DNA from: Pseudarthrobacter enclensis
Lineage (GTDB): Bacteria; Actinomycetota; Actinomycetes; Actinomycetales; Micrococcaceae
Length of the DNA stretch: 64,000 nucleotides
NCBI RefSeq assembly: GCF_030811655.1
Contig: NZ_JAUSRE010000012.1
Location: 1 to 64,000, forward strand
Direction: 5' to 3'
Every line of letters begins with the position of its first letter. The first letter of the stretch is position 1. Below are positions 17,367-24,700 of the stretch, piece by piece. The notes under the pieces are model-generated. The model was not told the origin of the DNA, did not search any database, and saw nothing but the letters and a program-made list of their open reading frames with translations. The translations under genes and the position numbers were made by a program.

Positions 17367-18386
17367 TCAGCTTGGCGCCTGCTCCGGCCGGACCCGGAGT
17401 ACGGCCGAGCCCGTCACCCTGTCCGCAGCCAGGTCTTCCAGCGCCCTGTCCGCGGCATCGAACGGGTAGGTGATGGTGGTGAGGGCCAGGGAGAGCCTGG
17501 CGGCCAACGCCAGGAACTCTTCCCCATCAGCCCGGGTATTGGCCGTCACGCTCATTACCTGGCGTTCGAAAAAGAGCTCCCTGCCGTAGTCCAGGGCAGG
17601 AATCGCAGTCAGGTGGATCCCGGCGATGGCCAGGGTTCCACCCCGGTCCAGGGCGCGCAGTGCGACGGGAACAAGGTCACCCGCCGGGGCAAAGAGGATG
17701 GCGGAGTCGAGCGGTACCGGCGGGTTGTCCCCGGCGCCCCCCGCGTACTCCGCTCCCAGCTCCAGCGCGAGCTTCCGCGCACTTTCGGAGCGGGTCATGA
17801 CGAACACCGAGGCACCCTGCCTGATGGCCAGTTGGGCAGTGATGTGCGCGGAGCTGCCAAACCCGTAGATTCCCAGGCGTCCGCCCACGGGCAGGGCAGC
17901 GCGCTTCAGGGCGCGGTAGCCGATGATGCCCGAACACAGCAACGGCGCCGCCTGTTCGTCGGTGAACACGGCCGGCACCGGGTAGGCGAAATCCTCCGCA
18001 ACTGTCATGTGCTCGGCATAGCCGCCGTCCCGGTCCCAGCCGGTGAAAACGGGTGACGAGCACAGGTTCTCATCGCCGCGGCGGCAGTAGCGGCACCTGC
18101 CGCAGGCTGCGCCCAGCCAGGCCACGCCCACCCTGTCACCCGGCTTGAAGCGGGAACAGTCCGTCCCGGTTCCAATAACGACGCCGACGGCCTCGTGCCC
18201 GGGTACAACGCGCCAATGGTGCGGGGCCAGGTCGCCCTCCGCCAGATGAAGGTCCGTGCGGCACACGCCGCAGACGCTTACTTCCACCAAGAGCTCATGG
18301 GCGCCTGGGCGGGGAGTGGCACGGCTTCCCTGGACCAACGGATGGGTGGACATGGGGCCGGGCTCATCCACCCACCATGCGCGCAC
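17367..18386 (-). CDS. Zinc-dependent alcohol dehydrogenase (AdhA-like)
   Basis: This is a medium-chain NAD(P)-dependent dehydrogenase of 339 residues. I chose GTG 18386 (protein start [11 protein letters not shown]) because GGAGG lies five bases upstream and this leaves 20 bases after the preceding gene; a start at 18452 would overlap it. Catalytic zinc ligands are in [10 protein letters not shown] and GHEAVG, and the structural-zinc lobe in [15 protein letters not shown]. The Rossmann motif is [10 protein letters not shown]. The N-terminus resembles mycobacterial AdhA. It lies downstream of PPOX paralogue 2 and probably shares its promoter. A role in fermentative NADH disposal is inferred. 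Confidence 0.88.
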   Translation of the reverse strand: MRAWWVDEPGPMSTHPLVQGSRATPRPGAHELLVEVSVCGVCRTDLHLAEGDLAPHHWRVVPGHEAVGVVIGTGTDCSRFKPGDRVGVAWLGAACGRCRYCRRGDENLCSSPVFTGWDRDGGYAEHMTVAEDFAYPVPAVFTDEQAAPLLCSGIIGYRALKRAALPVGGRLGIYGFGSSAHITAQLAIRQGASVFVMTRSESARKLALELGAEYAGGAGDNPPVPLDSAILFAPAGDLVPVALRALDRGGTLAIAGIHLTAIPALDYGRELFFERQVMSVTANTRADGEEFLALAARLSLALTTITYPFDAADRALEDLAADRVTGSAVLRVRPEQAPS

Positions 18387-18406
18387 AGCGCCTCCAGTCC
18401 ACAGGC

Positions 18407-18877
18407 CTATTCGAAGCCGGCGCGGGTTGCGTCGTCCAGCGGGGTTTGCCACAAAAGCGGTGCGCTCATCGTGAAGCGCCTCCCCGTTACGGATTCCGGC
18501 GTGATGCGGAGAAAGTGCTCCTGCCCCACACCCTGCCAGGGAAACAGCGCCCGGCGGATGTCATCCAGGTCAGCGCCGGTGGGCGTTGTCTCAGCGGCCT
18601 TGCCCTTGACCACAACGCTCCAGGCAAGGCCGAACTGGGAACTGACGGCATCAGCTTCCAGGGCAACCGTGGCGTCTGACTGGATGGCCTGTTGCTTGGT
18701 GCCGCCGCCGGTGCGGAAAACCAGCGAACGGCCCTCCACCTTGTAGTTCACGGGGAAGACGTCGGGATGGCCGTCAGCAATGACAGCCAGCCTGCCCACC
18801 CCTGTTTGGGAAAGGAGCATCCAACACTCTTCTTCGTCGAGGATTTCCGGCACCGGTATGTTCGTCTTGTCAGTCAT
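18407..18877 (-). CDS. PPOX-type flavin-binding protein, paralogue 2
   Basis: This 156-residue member of the same PPOX subfamily as 12603-13058 carries [20 protein letters not shown] and [13 protein letters not shown] 18877 was chosen because the protein then aligns with its paralogues from [12 protein letters not shown] onward; a longer frame extends upstream but has unrelated sequence. TACGCT (18889-18884) stands six bases before the ATG without a ribosome site, so it may be leaderless. Two palindromes sit at 18913-18926 and 18938-18951 just upstream. The first is centred about 43 bases before the start, where a response regulator such as DosR would activate. Confidence 0.86.
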   Translation of the reverse strand: MTDKTNIPVPEILDEEECWMLLSQTGVGRLAVIADGHPDVFPVNYKVEGRSLVFRTGGGTKQQAIQSDATVALEADAVSSQFGLAWSVVVKGKAAETTPTGADLDDIRRALFPWQGVGQEHFLRITPESVTGRRFTMSAPLLWQTPLDDATRAGFE

Positions 18878-18912
18878 GTCGACAGCGTAGGCAACTCTTC
18901 TGCCGCCGGTAA

Positions 18913-18926
18913 GGGCATTAAGGCCC
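18913..18926. promoter_or_regulatory. DosR-like palindrome, proximal to PPOX 2
   Basis: GGGCATTAAGGCCC matches 11 of 14 positions of GGGACTWWAGTCCC. It lies between the divergent PPOX 2 and alcohol dehydrogenase genes, 25 bases (centre to centre) from a second site. Confidence 0.45.
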
Positions 18927-18937
18927 GCCTGTGCGGG

Positions 18938-18951
18938 AGGACCTATGGCCC
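18938..18951. promoter_or_regulatory. DosR-like palindrome, distal site
   Basis: AGGACCTATGGCCC matches 10 of 14 positions of the DosR core and pairs with the site at 18913. Paired boxes are common at strongly induced DosR promoters in mycobacteria. Confidence 0.45.
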
Positions 18952-18982
18952 TTGGTGCCCGGCAGGGCCAATGGGACGCTGG

Positions 18983-18994
18983 GGGAGATCTCCC
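18983..18994. promoter_or_regulatory. Perfect 12-bp palindrome GGGAGATCTCCC
   Basis: This exact inverted repeat lies between the two divergent genes, closer to the dehydrogenase. It could be an operator for another regulator; no family was recognised. Confidence 0.3.
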
Positions 18995-19061
18995 GGGCAT
19001 CATCGATCGGCGCCCGCCCGCAGGCCATGCACGGCCGCCCCTCACAGTAAGGAAGTTCCGC

Positions 19062-20116
19062 ATGAAAGCACTCGTCTATGGTGGGCCCGGCGAAAAGTCG
19101 TGGACCGAAGTCCCGGCCCCCGGATCCAGCAGCCCGGTGACGTGATCGTCAGGGTTGATACGACCACCATCTGCGGCACCGATCTGCACATCCTGAAAGG
19201 CGACGTGCCCGCCGTAGAAAAAGGACGGATCCTTGGCCACGAGGGAGTGGGAACTGTCGTTGAAACCGGATCCTCCGTGACCGGGCTGAAGGTCAATGAC
19301 CGCGTGATCATTTCCTGCATCAAATCCTGCGGCCACTGTGCCAACTGCAAGGCCGGCCTCTACTCACACTGCCTCGGGGGCGAGGGCCAGGAAGGTACGG
19401 GATGGATATTCGGCCACCTGATCGACGGCACCCAGGCGGAGTATGTCCGTGTGCCCTACGCAGAGAACTCGCTGCACCTGCTGCCCTCCGGCGTCACGGA
19501 TGAGCAGGGCGTGATGCTCTCGGACATCCTTGCCACCGGGTTCGAAATCGGTGTCCAGTATGGCCGCGTCAAGCCCGGCGACGCCGTCGCGGTGGTTGGC
19601 GCCGGGCCGGTGGGACTGGCTGCGATCACCACGGCGGGACTGTACGGCGCGGCCACCGTGGTGGCCATCGACGTGGACGCCAACCGCCTCGGGAAGGCAA
19701 AGGAGTTCGGCGCTACCGACACCGTCCTGTCCGGCAGCGTCGACTGGAAGGAACAGGTCCTGGCCCTGACGGACGGCCACGGGGTGGATGTCGCCATCGA
19801 AGCTGTGGGCGTGCCGGCCACCTTCGCCATGTGCACAGACATCGTCCGCCCCGGCGGATCCGTGGCGAACGTCGGGGTGCACGGAAAGCCTGTGGAACTG
19901 CACCTGGAAGACCTGTGGATCCAAAACATCACCATCAGCATGGGCCTGGTGAACACCAACACCGCGCCCATGCTGCTCAAGCTGGTGGCCCAGGGCCGGA
20001 TCAGGGCAGAAAAATTCGCGACGCACCGGTTTGGCTTCGACCAGTTCCTCGACGCCTATGACACGTTTTCCCGTGCTTCCGAAACCAAAGCCCTCAAGGT
20101 GATCCTCACGGCGTAA
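19062..20116 (+). pseudogene. Zinc-dependent alcohol dehydrogenase with a single-base frameshift
   Basis: The ATG at 19062 has AAGGAAG upstream and opens a typical dehydrogenase N-terminus (MKALVYGGPGEKSWTEVPAP). The frame then stops at TGA 19143-19145. The rest of the protein continues in the frame one base back from RIQQPGDVIVRVDTTTICG to the stop at 20116, with CGTDLHI, GHEGVG, the Cys-rich structural-zinc lobe SCGHCANCKAGLYSHC and the NAD motif VGAGPVGL. The break is at CCCCC, 19117-19121; one more C would restore a 351-residue enzyme. It may be a sequencing or assembly error, a true mutation, phase variation, or -1 slippage. A truncated product from GTG 19138 is also possible. The family acts on short alcohols or aldehydes. 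Confidence 0.8.
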
Positions 20117-20135
20117 GGGGTACGGGCGGCCCCGC

Positions 20136-20603
20136 CTAGTCCAGCCAATCGGCGGAAAAATCCACGGGCGGCCACCACCGCACCCGCGACCTCACCGCGA
20201 ATCTGCGCCCGCTGATCTCCGTGGGGGTGATGGCCACCAAGTGGTCCTTGATGCCCGGCTCCCACGGTTCACGGTCAGCGTCGTCTTCAGGCAGGGCCAT
20301 CCGGGCTTCATCAAAGGGTTCCGGCACGCCCTTGGCTACCACGCTCCAAACCTCCGTGGCGTAGGGGTTGAGCCCATCCACTTCGAGGGCTGCCATCGCA
20401 CCGCTGAGCAGGGCACGAAGCTTGGTGCCCTGTCCCGTACGGAACACCAGGGTTCCTCCGGCCACCGAGAAATTCACTGGAAAGATCTCCGGAATATCAC
20501 CGTTGATGACCGCCAGCCGTCCGATGTACGAGGACTTGAGGTACTTCCAGCATTCATCAGCGCGCAGAATTTCCGTATGAGACCCTGCAGGTGAATCAGT
20601 CAT
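20136..20603 (-). CDS. PPOX-type flavin-binding protein, paralogue 3
   Basis: This is the third copy of the subfamily, 155 residues, with GRLAVINGDIPEIFPVNFSV and LVFRTGQGTKL. ATG 20603 gives a start (TDSPAGSHTEILRADECWKYL) that aligns with paralogue 2. TAGGAT (20616-20611) lies seven bases upstream, suggesting a leaderless transcript. It converges on the frameshifted dehydrogenase and diverges from the HtrA-like protease. Its middle is more diverged than that of the other two copies, so the duplications are not all recent. Confidence 0.85.
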   Translation of the reverse strand: MTDSPAGSHTEILRADECWKYLKSSYIGRLAVINGDIPEIFPVNFSVAGGTLVFRTGQGTKLRALLSGAMAALEVDGLNPYATEVWSVVAKGVPEPFDEARMALPEDDADREPWEPGIKDHLVAITPTEISGRRFAVRSRVRWWPPVDFSADWLD

Positions 20604-20728
20604 GGTACCGATCCTAGAGCCTGGAGAGCCGCCGCGCACGGGTGAAGAACGATCCAGCGGTGGACCAGGGTGCCGTTCACCCACGGCGTAGCAGAACCGG
20701 GACTTGAAACAGCGCGCGCATGCGTTGT

Positions 20729-20742
20729 TCCACTAAAGGCCC
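20729..20742. promoter_or_regulatory. Possible DosR-like site upstream of the protease
   Basis: TCCACTAAAGGCCC keeps one strong half and the central ACTAAAG; read on the minus strand it is GGGCCTTTAGTGGA, 10 of 14 matches to the core. The other half is degenerate. Confidence 0.3.
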
Positions 20743-20819
20743 GCGATGGCCGGGGCCGGAACAAAATCACGCTGAGGCCGGCCCCACGGGGTGGATGGAA
20801 CGGACGCCGGAGGTGCGTC

Positions 20820-21803
20820 ATGGAACAGGCGCGGAACGCCGGGACAGCGGAAGACGACGAGGTCCTGGACTCCTATTCGAAAACAGTCATGCACGTCGCC
20901 GCAGCCGTCACGCCCCACGTGGCAGCCATCGAGATGACCGCAACGCGCCGCAACGGACGCGTCAGGGTGGGTGCAGGCTCTGCCGTGCTTTTCACGGAGG
21001 ATGGCTACCTGCTCACCAATTCGCACGTGGTTGCCGGTACCGTGCACGGTTTTGCGGTTTTCGGCGATGGCACCAGGATGGAGCTGGAACTGGTGGGCGC
21101 CGACCCGCTGTCCGACCTTGCGGTGGTTCACGGCTCCCGGCCCAGGCTCCGGCCTGCGGAGTTCGGCGCGGCCGAGTCCCTCCGCGTGGGACAGTTGGTG
21201 GTCGCGGTGGGAAATCCGCTGGGACTGGCGGGGTCGGTGACCGCAGGTGTGGTCAGCGGCCTGGGCAGGGCCATTCCGGTCTGGTCGGGCGGCAACAGGC
21301 GTGTCATCGAGGACGTCATCCAGACAGACGCGGCATTGAACCCAGGCAACTCCGGCGGAGCGCTCGCGGACAGCCACGCCAGGATCGTCGGCATCAACAC
21401 CGCTGTGGCAGGGGCGGGTTTGGGGCTGGCCATCCCGATTAACGCCACCACCCGCCGGATCATCTCCGCCCTGCTCAAGGATGGCAGGGTGCGCCGCGCC
21501 TACCTGGGCCTCGTCAGCACGCCGATCCAGCTCAACCCCAGCTCCGTGATCCGCACCGGTCTGCGCCAGGGGCTTCGCATCGTGGAGGTTCTGCCGGGGT
21601 CGCCGGCGGACAAGGCCGGCCTGCTGGCCGGAGACATCATCGTCACGGCCGGAGGCAGCCCGGTCAGCAATGCTGAGAGTCTGCAGCGGCTGCTGTTCGC
21701 GGACGCCATTGGCCAGCCCCTTGACGTCGCAGTGCTCCGGGAGGGCAGTGAACTGCACCTCACCACCGTTCCCAACGAAATGACGGCGAACGGGACATCG
21801 TAA
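20820..21803 (+). CDS. HtrA/DegP-like serine protease with PDZ domain, no export signal
   Basis: This is a trypsin-fold protease of 327 residues with the full triad: His in LLTNSHVV, Asp in PLSDLAVV and Ser in NPGNSGGAL. A PDZ domain follows (RIVEVLPGSPADKAGLLAGD, residues about 265-320). ATG 20820 has GGAGG at 20808-20812. HtrA proteins are usually exported or membrane-anchored; here no signal peptide or N-terminal membrane segment is visible, so a cytoplasmic quality-control role is likely. Its place beside PPOX 3 suggests membership of the stress island. Confidence 0.9.
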   Translation: MEQARNAGTAEDDEVLDSYSKTVMHVAAAVTPHVAAIEMTATRRNGRVRVGAGSAVLFTEDGYLLTNSHVVAGTVHGFAVFGDGTRMELELVGADPLSDLAVVHGSRPRLRPAEFGAAESLRVGQLVVAVGNPLGLAGSVTAGVVSGLGRAIPVWSGGNRRVIEDVIQTDAALNPGNSGGALADSHARIVGINTAVAGAGLGLAIPINATTRRIISALLKDGRVRRAYLGLVSTPIQLNPSSVIRTGLRQGLRIVEVLPGSPADKAGLLAGDIIVTAGGSPVSNAESLQRLLFADAIGQPLDVAVLREGSELHLTTVPNEMTANGTS

Positions 21804-21846
21804 GCACGACGCCGGGCCGGCGCCCGGGGGCGAAGCGTTGGGAAAG

Positions 21847-22227
21847 CTAACGGCTGGCCTGGGGCGCTTCCACGTCTGCGATGCCCACGAAACGTGTCCC
21901 GACGCCGTCGTACTCGCTGCGGACGCAGCCCGTGCGTACGGGCGGAACCTCGGTCGGGGAGTGGTGCACACAGACTACGTACGTGAAGTCCGGCCACCAC
22001 TTCTTGGGGCGCGCCGCTTCCTCGTACCCGCAGACCGCACATTCCAGATGGACCCATACGGGCCGCTTGCCCGTCCTGTTGGCACGCGATTGCACCAGCC
22101 AGGGTGGGGGATTGTCCAGGATGGCTCGCAGTTCTGCTTCCGACATCCACTTCGGCAGGCCGTGGCGCTGTGCCATTTCCAAGGGGACATCGAGGGTTAT
22201 TGCTGCATCACGTCTGCTGATCATCAC
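21847..22227 (-). CDS. Conserved hypothetical protein
   Basis: This is a protein of about 126 residues with no recognised domain. It contains ECAVCGYEEAARPKKWW, where a CxxC could bind metal with the later VVCVHH, and ends in GVGTRFVGIADVEAP. It starts at GTG 22227 or ATG 22224, close to a GGAAGG. Codon use is like that of its neighbours. The gene stands alone, converging with the protease gene and downstream of the crcB pair. Confidence 0.6.
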   Translation of the reverse strand: MMISRRDAAITLDVPLEMAQRHGLPKWMSEAELRAILDNPPPWLVQSRANRTGKRPVWVHLECAVCGYEEAARPKKWWPDFTYVVCVHHSPTEVPPVRTGCVRSEYDGVGTRFVGIADVEAPQASR

Positions 22228-22278
22228 CTTCCACGATACGGGAGGCGGCCAAATCGCCGACTGCGGCCCGGTGGGGGC

Positions 22279-22677
22279 CTAACCAGCCAGCGCGATTCCT
22301 GCGGCCGCGGCGGCAAAGCCCAGGACCAGGTTGACCACCACGTTCAGCAGGGCGGAGCCGAAGCGTGCCTCGCTGACCAGGCGAATGGTGGCGGTGGTCC
22401 AGGAGCTGAACGTCGTGAGGCCTCCTGCGAGGCCGGTCGCCAGGCCCACCTGCCATTCGCTGCCAAGCCCCATCCCAGCGGTCAGGCCATGCGCCACGCC
22501 GATGACGAAGCACCCTGCCACATTAACCAGCAGCGTGGCCCACGGCCAGTGCAGCCTGGCGCTTCCATCCGTGCGGACGCTGCGGATGCTGCTGTGGTGG
22601 GCAAACCAGCTGTCGACGGCGAACCGCAGCAGCGCGCCCCCGACGCCGAAAATTCCCACCAGGACGGCCGCGGTCAT
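22279..22677 (-). CDS. crcB: Fluoride channel subunit CrcB/Fluc (second of pair)
   Basis: This is a small membrane protein of the Fluc family that exports fluoride. It has 132 residues with four hydrophobic helices, the GGALLRF start motif, LLVNVAGCFVIG and the conserved GGLTTFSSW. ATG 22677 overlaps the stop of the upstream crcB by four bases (ATGA). Paired crcB genes in actinobacteria usually form an antiparallel heterodimer, with each gene fixed in one orientation. Confidence 0.9.
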   Translation of the reverse strand: MTAAVLVGIFGVGGALLRFAVDSWFAHHSSIRSVRTDGSARLHWPWATLLVNVAGCFVIGVAHGLTAGMGLGSEWQVGLATGLAGGLTTFSSWTTATIRLVSEARFGSALLNVVVNLVLGFAAAAAGIALAG

Positions 22678-23078
22678 CGCCGCCCGTCCTGGTTGCGTGA
22701 AACGAACCTGCCGGTCCGCCACCCGGCCCCGGCCGCCGCAAGGCCCAGGACCAAAGACAACCCCAGGTAGGTGATCCACACCGGGTGTGCCTGAGCGCGG
22801 GCCAACTGGCCGGAGGCAAGGATGACCGCGGAAAACGTGGTGAAGGAGCCCAGCAGGCCCGGCCCCAGCGCGGCGCGGAGCCAAAAAGCTGTATGCGGGC
22901 GGGCGATCCATATCGTAGTGAGTGCCGCCAGGACGAAACTGCCGCTGATGTTGATGGCCAGCGTGGCCCAGGGAACCGACCCCGGAGTATCAGGGAACGC
23001 CAGCCCCAGCCCGTACCGCAGTTCGCTGCCGATCAGCCCTCCGGCCGCGACGGCCAGCCACGCACTGCCCGTTGGCAT
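22674..23078 (-). CDS. crcB: Fluoride channel subunit CrcB/Fluc (first of pair)
   Basis: This is a Fluc-family fluoride channel subunit of 134 residues with four hydrophobic helices, GGLIGSELRYGLG, LAINISGSFVLA and GLLGSFTTFSAV. ATG 23078 begins just before the first helix; a longer frame to 23162 overlaps the upstream regulator gene and is less likely. It lies seven bases after the stop of the DtxR-type gene and overlaps the second crcB, so the three genes form one operon. Confidence 0.9.
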   Translation of the reverse strand: MPTGSAWLAVAAGGLIGSELRYGLGLAFPDTPGSVPWATLAINISGSFVLAALTTIWIARPHTAFWLRAALGPGLLGSFTTFSAVILASGQLARAQAHPVWITYLGLSLVLGLAAAGAGWRTGRFVSRNQDGRR

Positions 23079-23085
23079 CGCCACG

Positions 23086-23799
23086 TCAGCGGCCGCCCAG
23101 GACGCAGCCGGAATGCGGGGTGTCGCTGGACACCCACAACGCGGAGGCGATCTCATCGGCAAGGTCGAAGTCGCGGGACGCGCCGGCGCGGCCGATCCGC
23201 ACCACCAGGGCGCCCCCGAAGGGCCGCCGTCCCACCACTTCGACGTCGGCGTCGAGGTCTATGTCCTGGGCGGCGAGGTACCGGAGCAGTTCGGGATTGT
23301 CATCGCTGATCCGCGTGATCCGCCCGCTGTGGCCCTCGTCCAGATCAGCGAGGAGGTGGGCCCGCGGCATCAGCACCTGGCCGTCGGCAGTGGGAATGGG
23401 GTCACCGTGCGGGTCCCGCTTGGGGTTTCCGAGCTTGGCGGCGACGCGTTCGATAAAGGTGTCCGATACAGCATGCTCCAGCTGTTCAGCCTCATCATGG
23501 ACCTCGTCCCAGCTGTAACCGAGCCGCTGGACCAGGTAGGTCTCAATCAGCCGGTGGCGCCGGACCATGGACAGTGCCAGGCGGAGGCCGGGCTCGGTCA
23601 GCGTGACGGCGCTGTAGGGCTTGTGGTCAACCAGGCCCTGGTCCTTGAGCTTGCGGACCATCTCCGACACGGAGGAATTCGCCACACCCAGCCGCTGTGC
23701 CAGCTGGGAGGACGTGATGGGCTTGTCCTGCCATTCCGTGAATGAATAGATGACCTTGACGTAGTCCTCGATGGAGGAGGAGGGCGCGCTGGTCTTCAC
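23086..23799 (-). CDS. DtxR/MntR-family metal-dependent repressor
   Basis: This is a regulator of 237 residues. The winged helix (SSIEDYVKVIYSFTEWQ; SQLAQRLGVANSSVSEMVRKL) is followed by the metal-binding and dimerisation domain (HRLIETYLVQRLGYSWDEVHDEAEQLEHAVS) and a C-terminal SH3-like domain (LAAQDIDLDADVEVVGRRPFG). It probably senses Mn or Fe. GTG 23799 fits the usual family start, with TAGGCT (23812-23807) seven bases upstream and no ribosome site. It heads an operon with two fluoride channel genes, an unusual pairing. Confidence 0.88.
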   Translation of the reverse strand: MKTSAPSSSIEDYVKVIYSFTEWQDKPITSSQLAQRLGVANSSVSEMVRKLKDQGLVDHKPYSAVTLTEPGLRLALSMVRRHRLIETYLVQRLGYSWDEVHDEAEQLEHAVSDTFIERVAAKLGNPKRDPHGDPIPTADGQVLMPRAHLLADLDEGHSGRITRISDDNPELLRYLAAQDIDLDADVEVVGRRPFGGALVVRIGRAGASRDFDLADEIASALWVSSDTPHSGCVLGGR

Positions 23800-23848
23800 A
23801 GGCTCAAGCCTACCGGTTTGGCCGGGACGGCACTGTGTGGTGTGCCGG

Positions 23849-24607
23849 TTACGCCTTGACGGCGCGCCACGCCAGCGTGAGGTATGGAAGGTCAAGCTCC
23901 TGGCCCGGGGCGTAGGCGAGGTGTTCATGGAGGTACCAGTCCAGGTTGGACAGAACTTTGGCGCGCGTGGCCTCGCCGGCGCGGAGGTAGTAGCTGCGCG
24001 ATTTGGTGAGTTCCATCAGGTCTGCCGTGGTTACCGTGTCCTGCCAGTGTGTTACATGCCCTTCGAGGCCCCGGAATTCGGGCCCGACGACGGGTTTGTG
24101 TCCCGGCCGGTAGACGTCGCCGGCGTGCATGATCCTGGAGAGCCGGTGCACCCACGGCACGGAGGTATCCAACTGGTTCCACACGAGGCCGAGGGTTCCG
24201 TGCGGGCGCAGGACGCGGGCGAGCTCCGTGCTTGCCGCCAGGGCATCACACCAGTGCCAGGCCTGGGCAACGGTGACGACGTCGAAGCTTGCGTCCGGCA
24301 GGCCAGTCGCCTCCGCAGTGCCGGTCACGGCGGTGGCGGCCCGGCAGTGGGCCTTCAATTGGGCGAGCATGTCTTCCGACGGGTCGACGGCGGTGACGTC
24401 CAGTCCCATCTCCAGCAGCAACGCGGTGAACTTTCCGGTTCCAGCGCCGACATCAAGGGCGTCGTGGGCTCCGGCGGGGACCAGCCAGCGTGCTGATTCC
24501 TCCGGGTAGCCGGGCCGCACCCGCTGGTAATGCCTGCCGCCGTCCTGGAAGCTTTGCCCCAGCTCCCGGCGCCGCCCGTGATCGAGCCTGGGGCCACCCC
24601 GAACCAC
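23849..24607 (-). CDS. Class I SAM-dependent methyltransferase
   Basis: This 252-residue enzyme has a methyltransferase-11/25 fold. The SAM-binding motif I is ALDVGAGTGKFTALL, followed by VTAVDPSEDML and FDVVTVAQAWHWCD. The substrate is unknown; members of this group act on small molecules or lipids. The GTG start at 24607 has a strong AGAAGGAGG site five to six bases upstream. It lies 93 bases downstream of the class V aminotransferase stop, but it reads in the opposite order to that gene's riboswitch control and has its own upstream region. Confidence 0.85.
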   Translation of the reverse strand: MVRGGPRLDHGRRRELGQSFQDGGRHYQRVRPGYPEESARWLVPAGAHDALDVGAGTGKFTALLLEMGLDVTAVDPSEDMLAQLKAHCRAATAVTGTAEATGLPDASFDVVTVAQAWHWCDALAASTELARVLRPHGTLGLVWNQLDTSVPWVHRLSRIMHAGDVYRPGHKPVVGPEFRGLEGHVTHWQDTVTTADLMELTKSRSYYLRAGEATRAKVLSNLDWYLHEHLAYAPGQELDLPYLTLAWRAVKA

Positions 24608-24700
24608 GCGTGGCCTCCTTCTGACGCTGCCGATTGTGGATGTCTTTCGAATCTACCGCACGGAAGGCATCGCCGGCGTGGCGGAAGGAGGCAGCCCGCC

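Noticed and set aside
20661..20674. TGGACCAGGGTGCC as a further DosR-like box
   Set aside because: Only 9 of 14 matches and asymmetric; within the noise for this base composition.
23800..23848. Fluoride riboswitch ahead of the crcB operon
   Set aside because: The gap is only 49 bases and contains no recognisable crcB aptamer.
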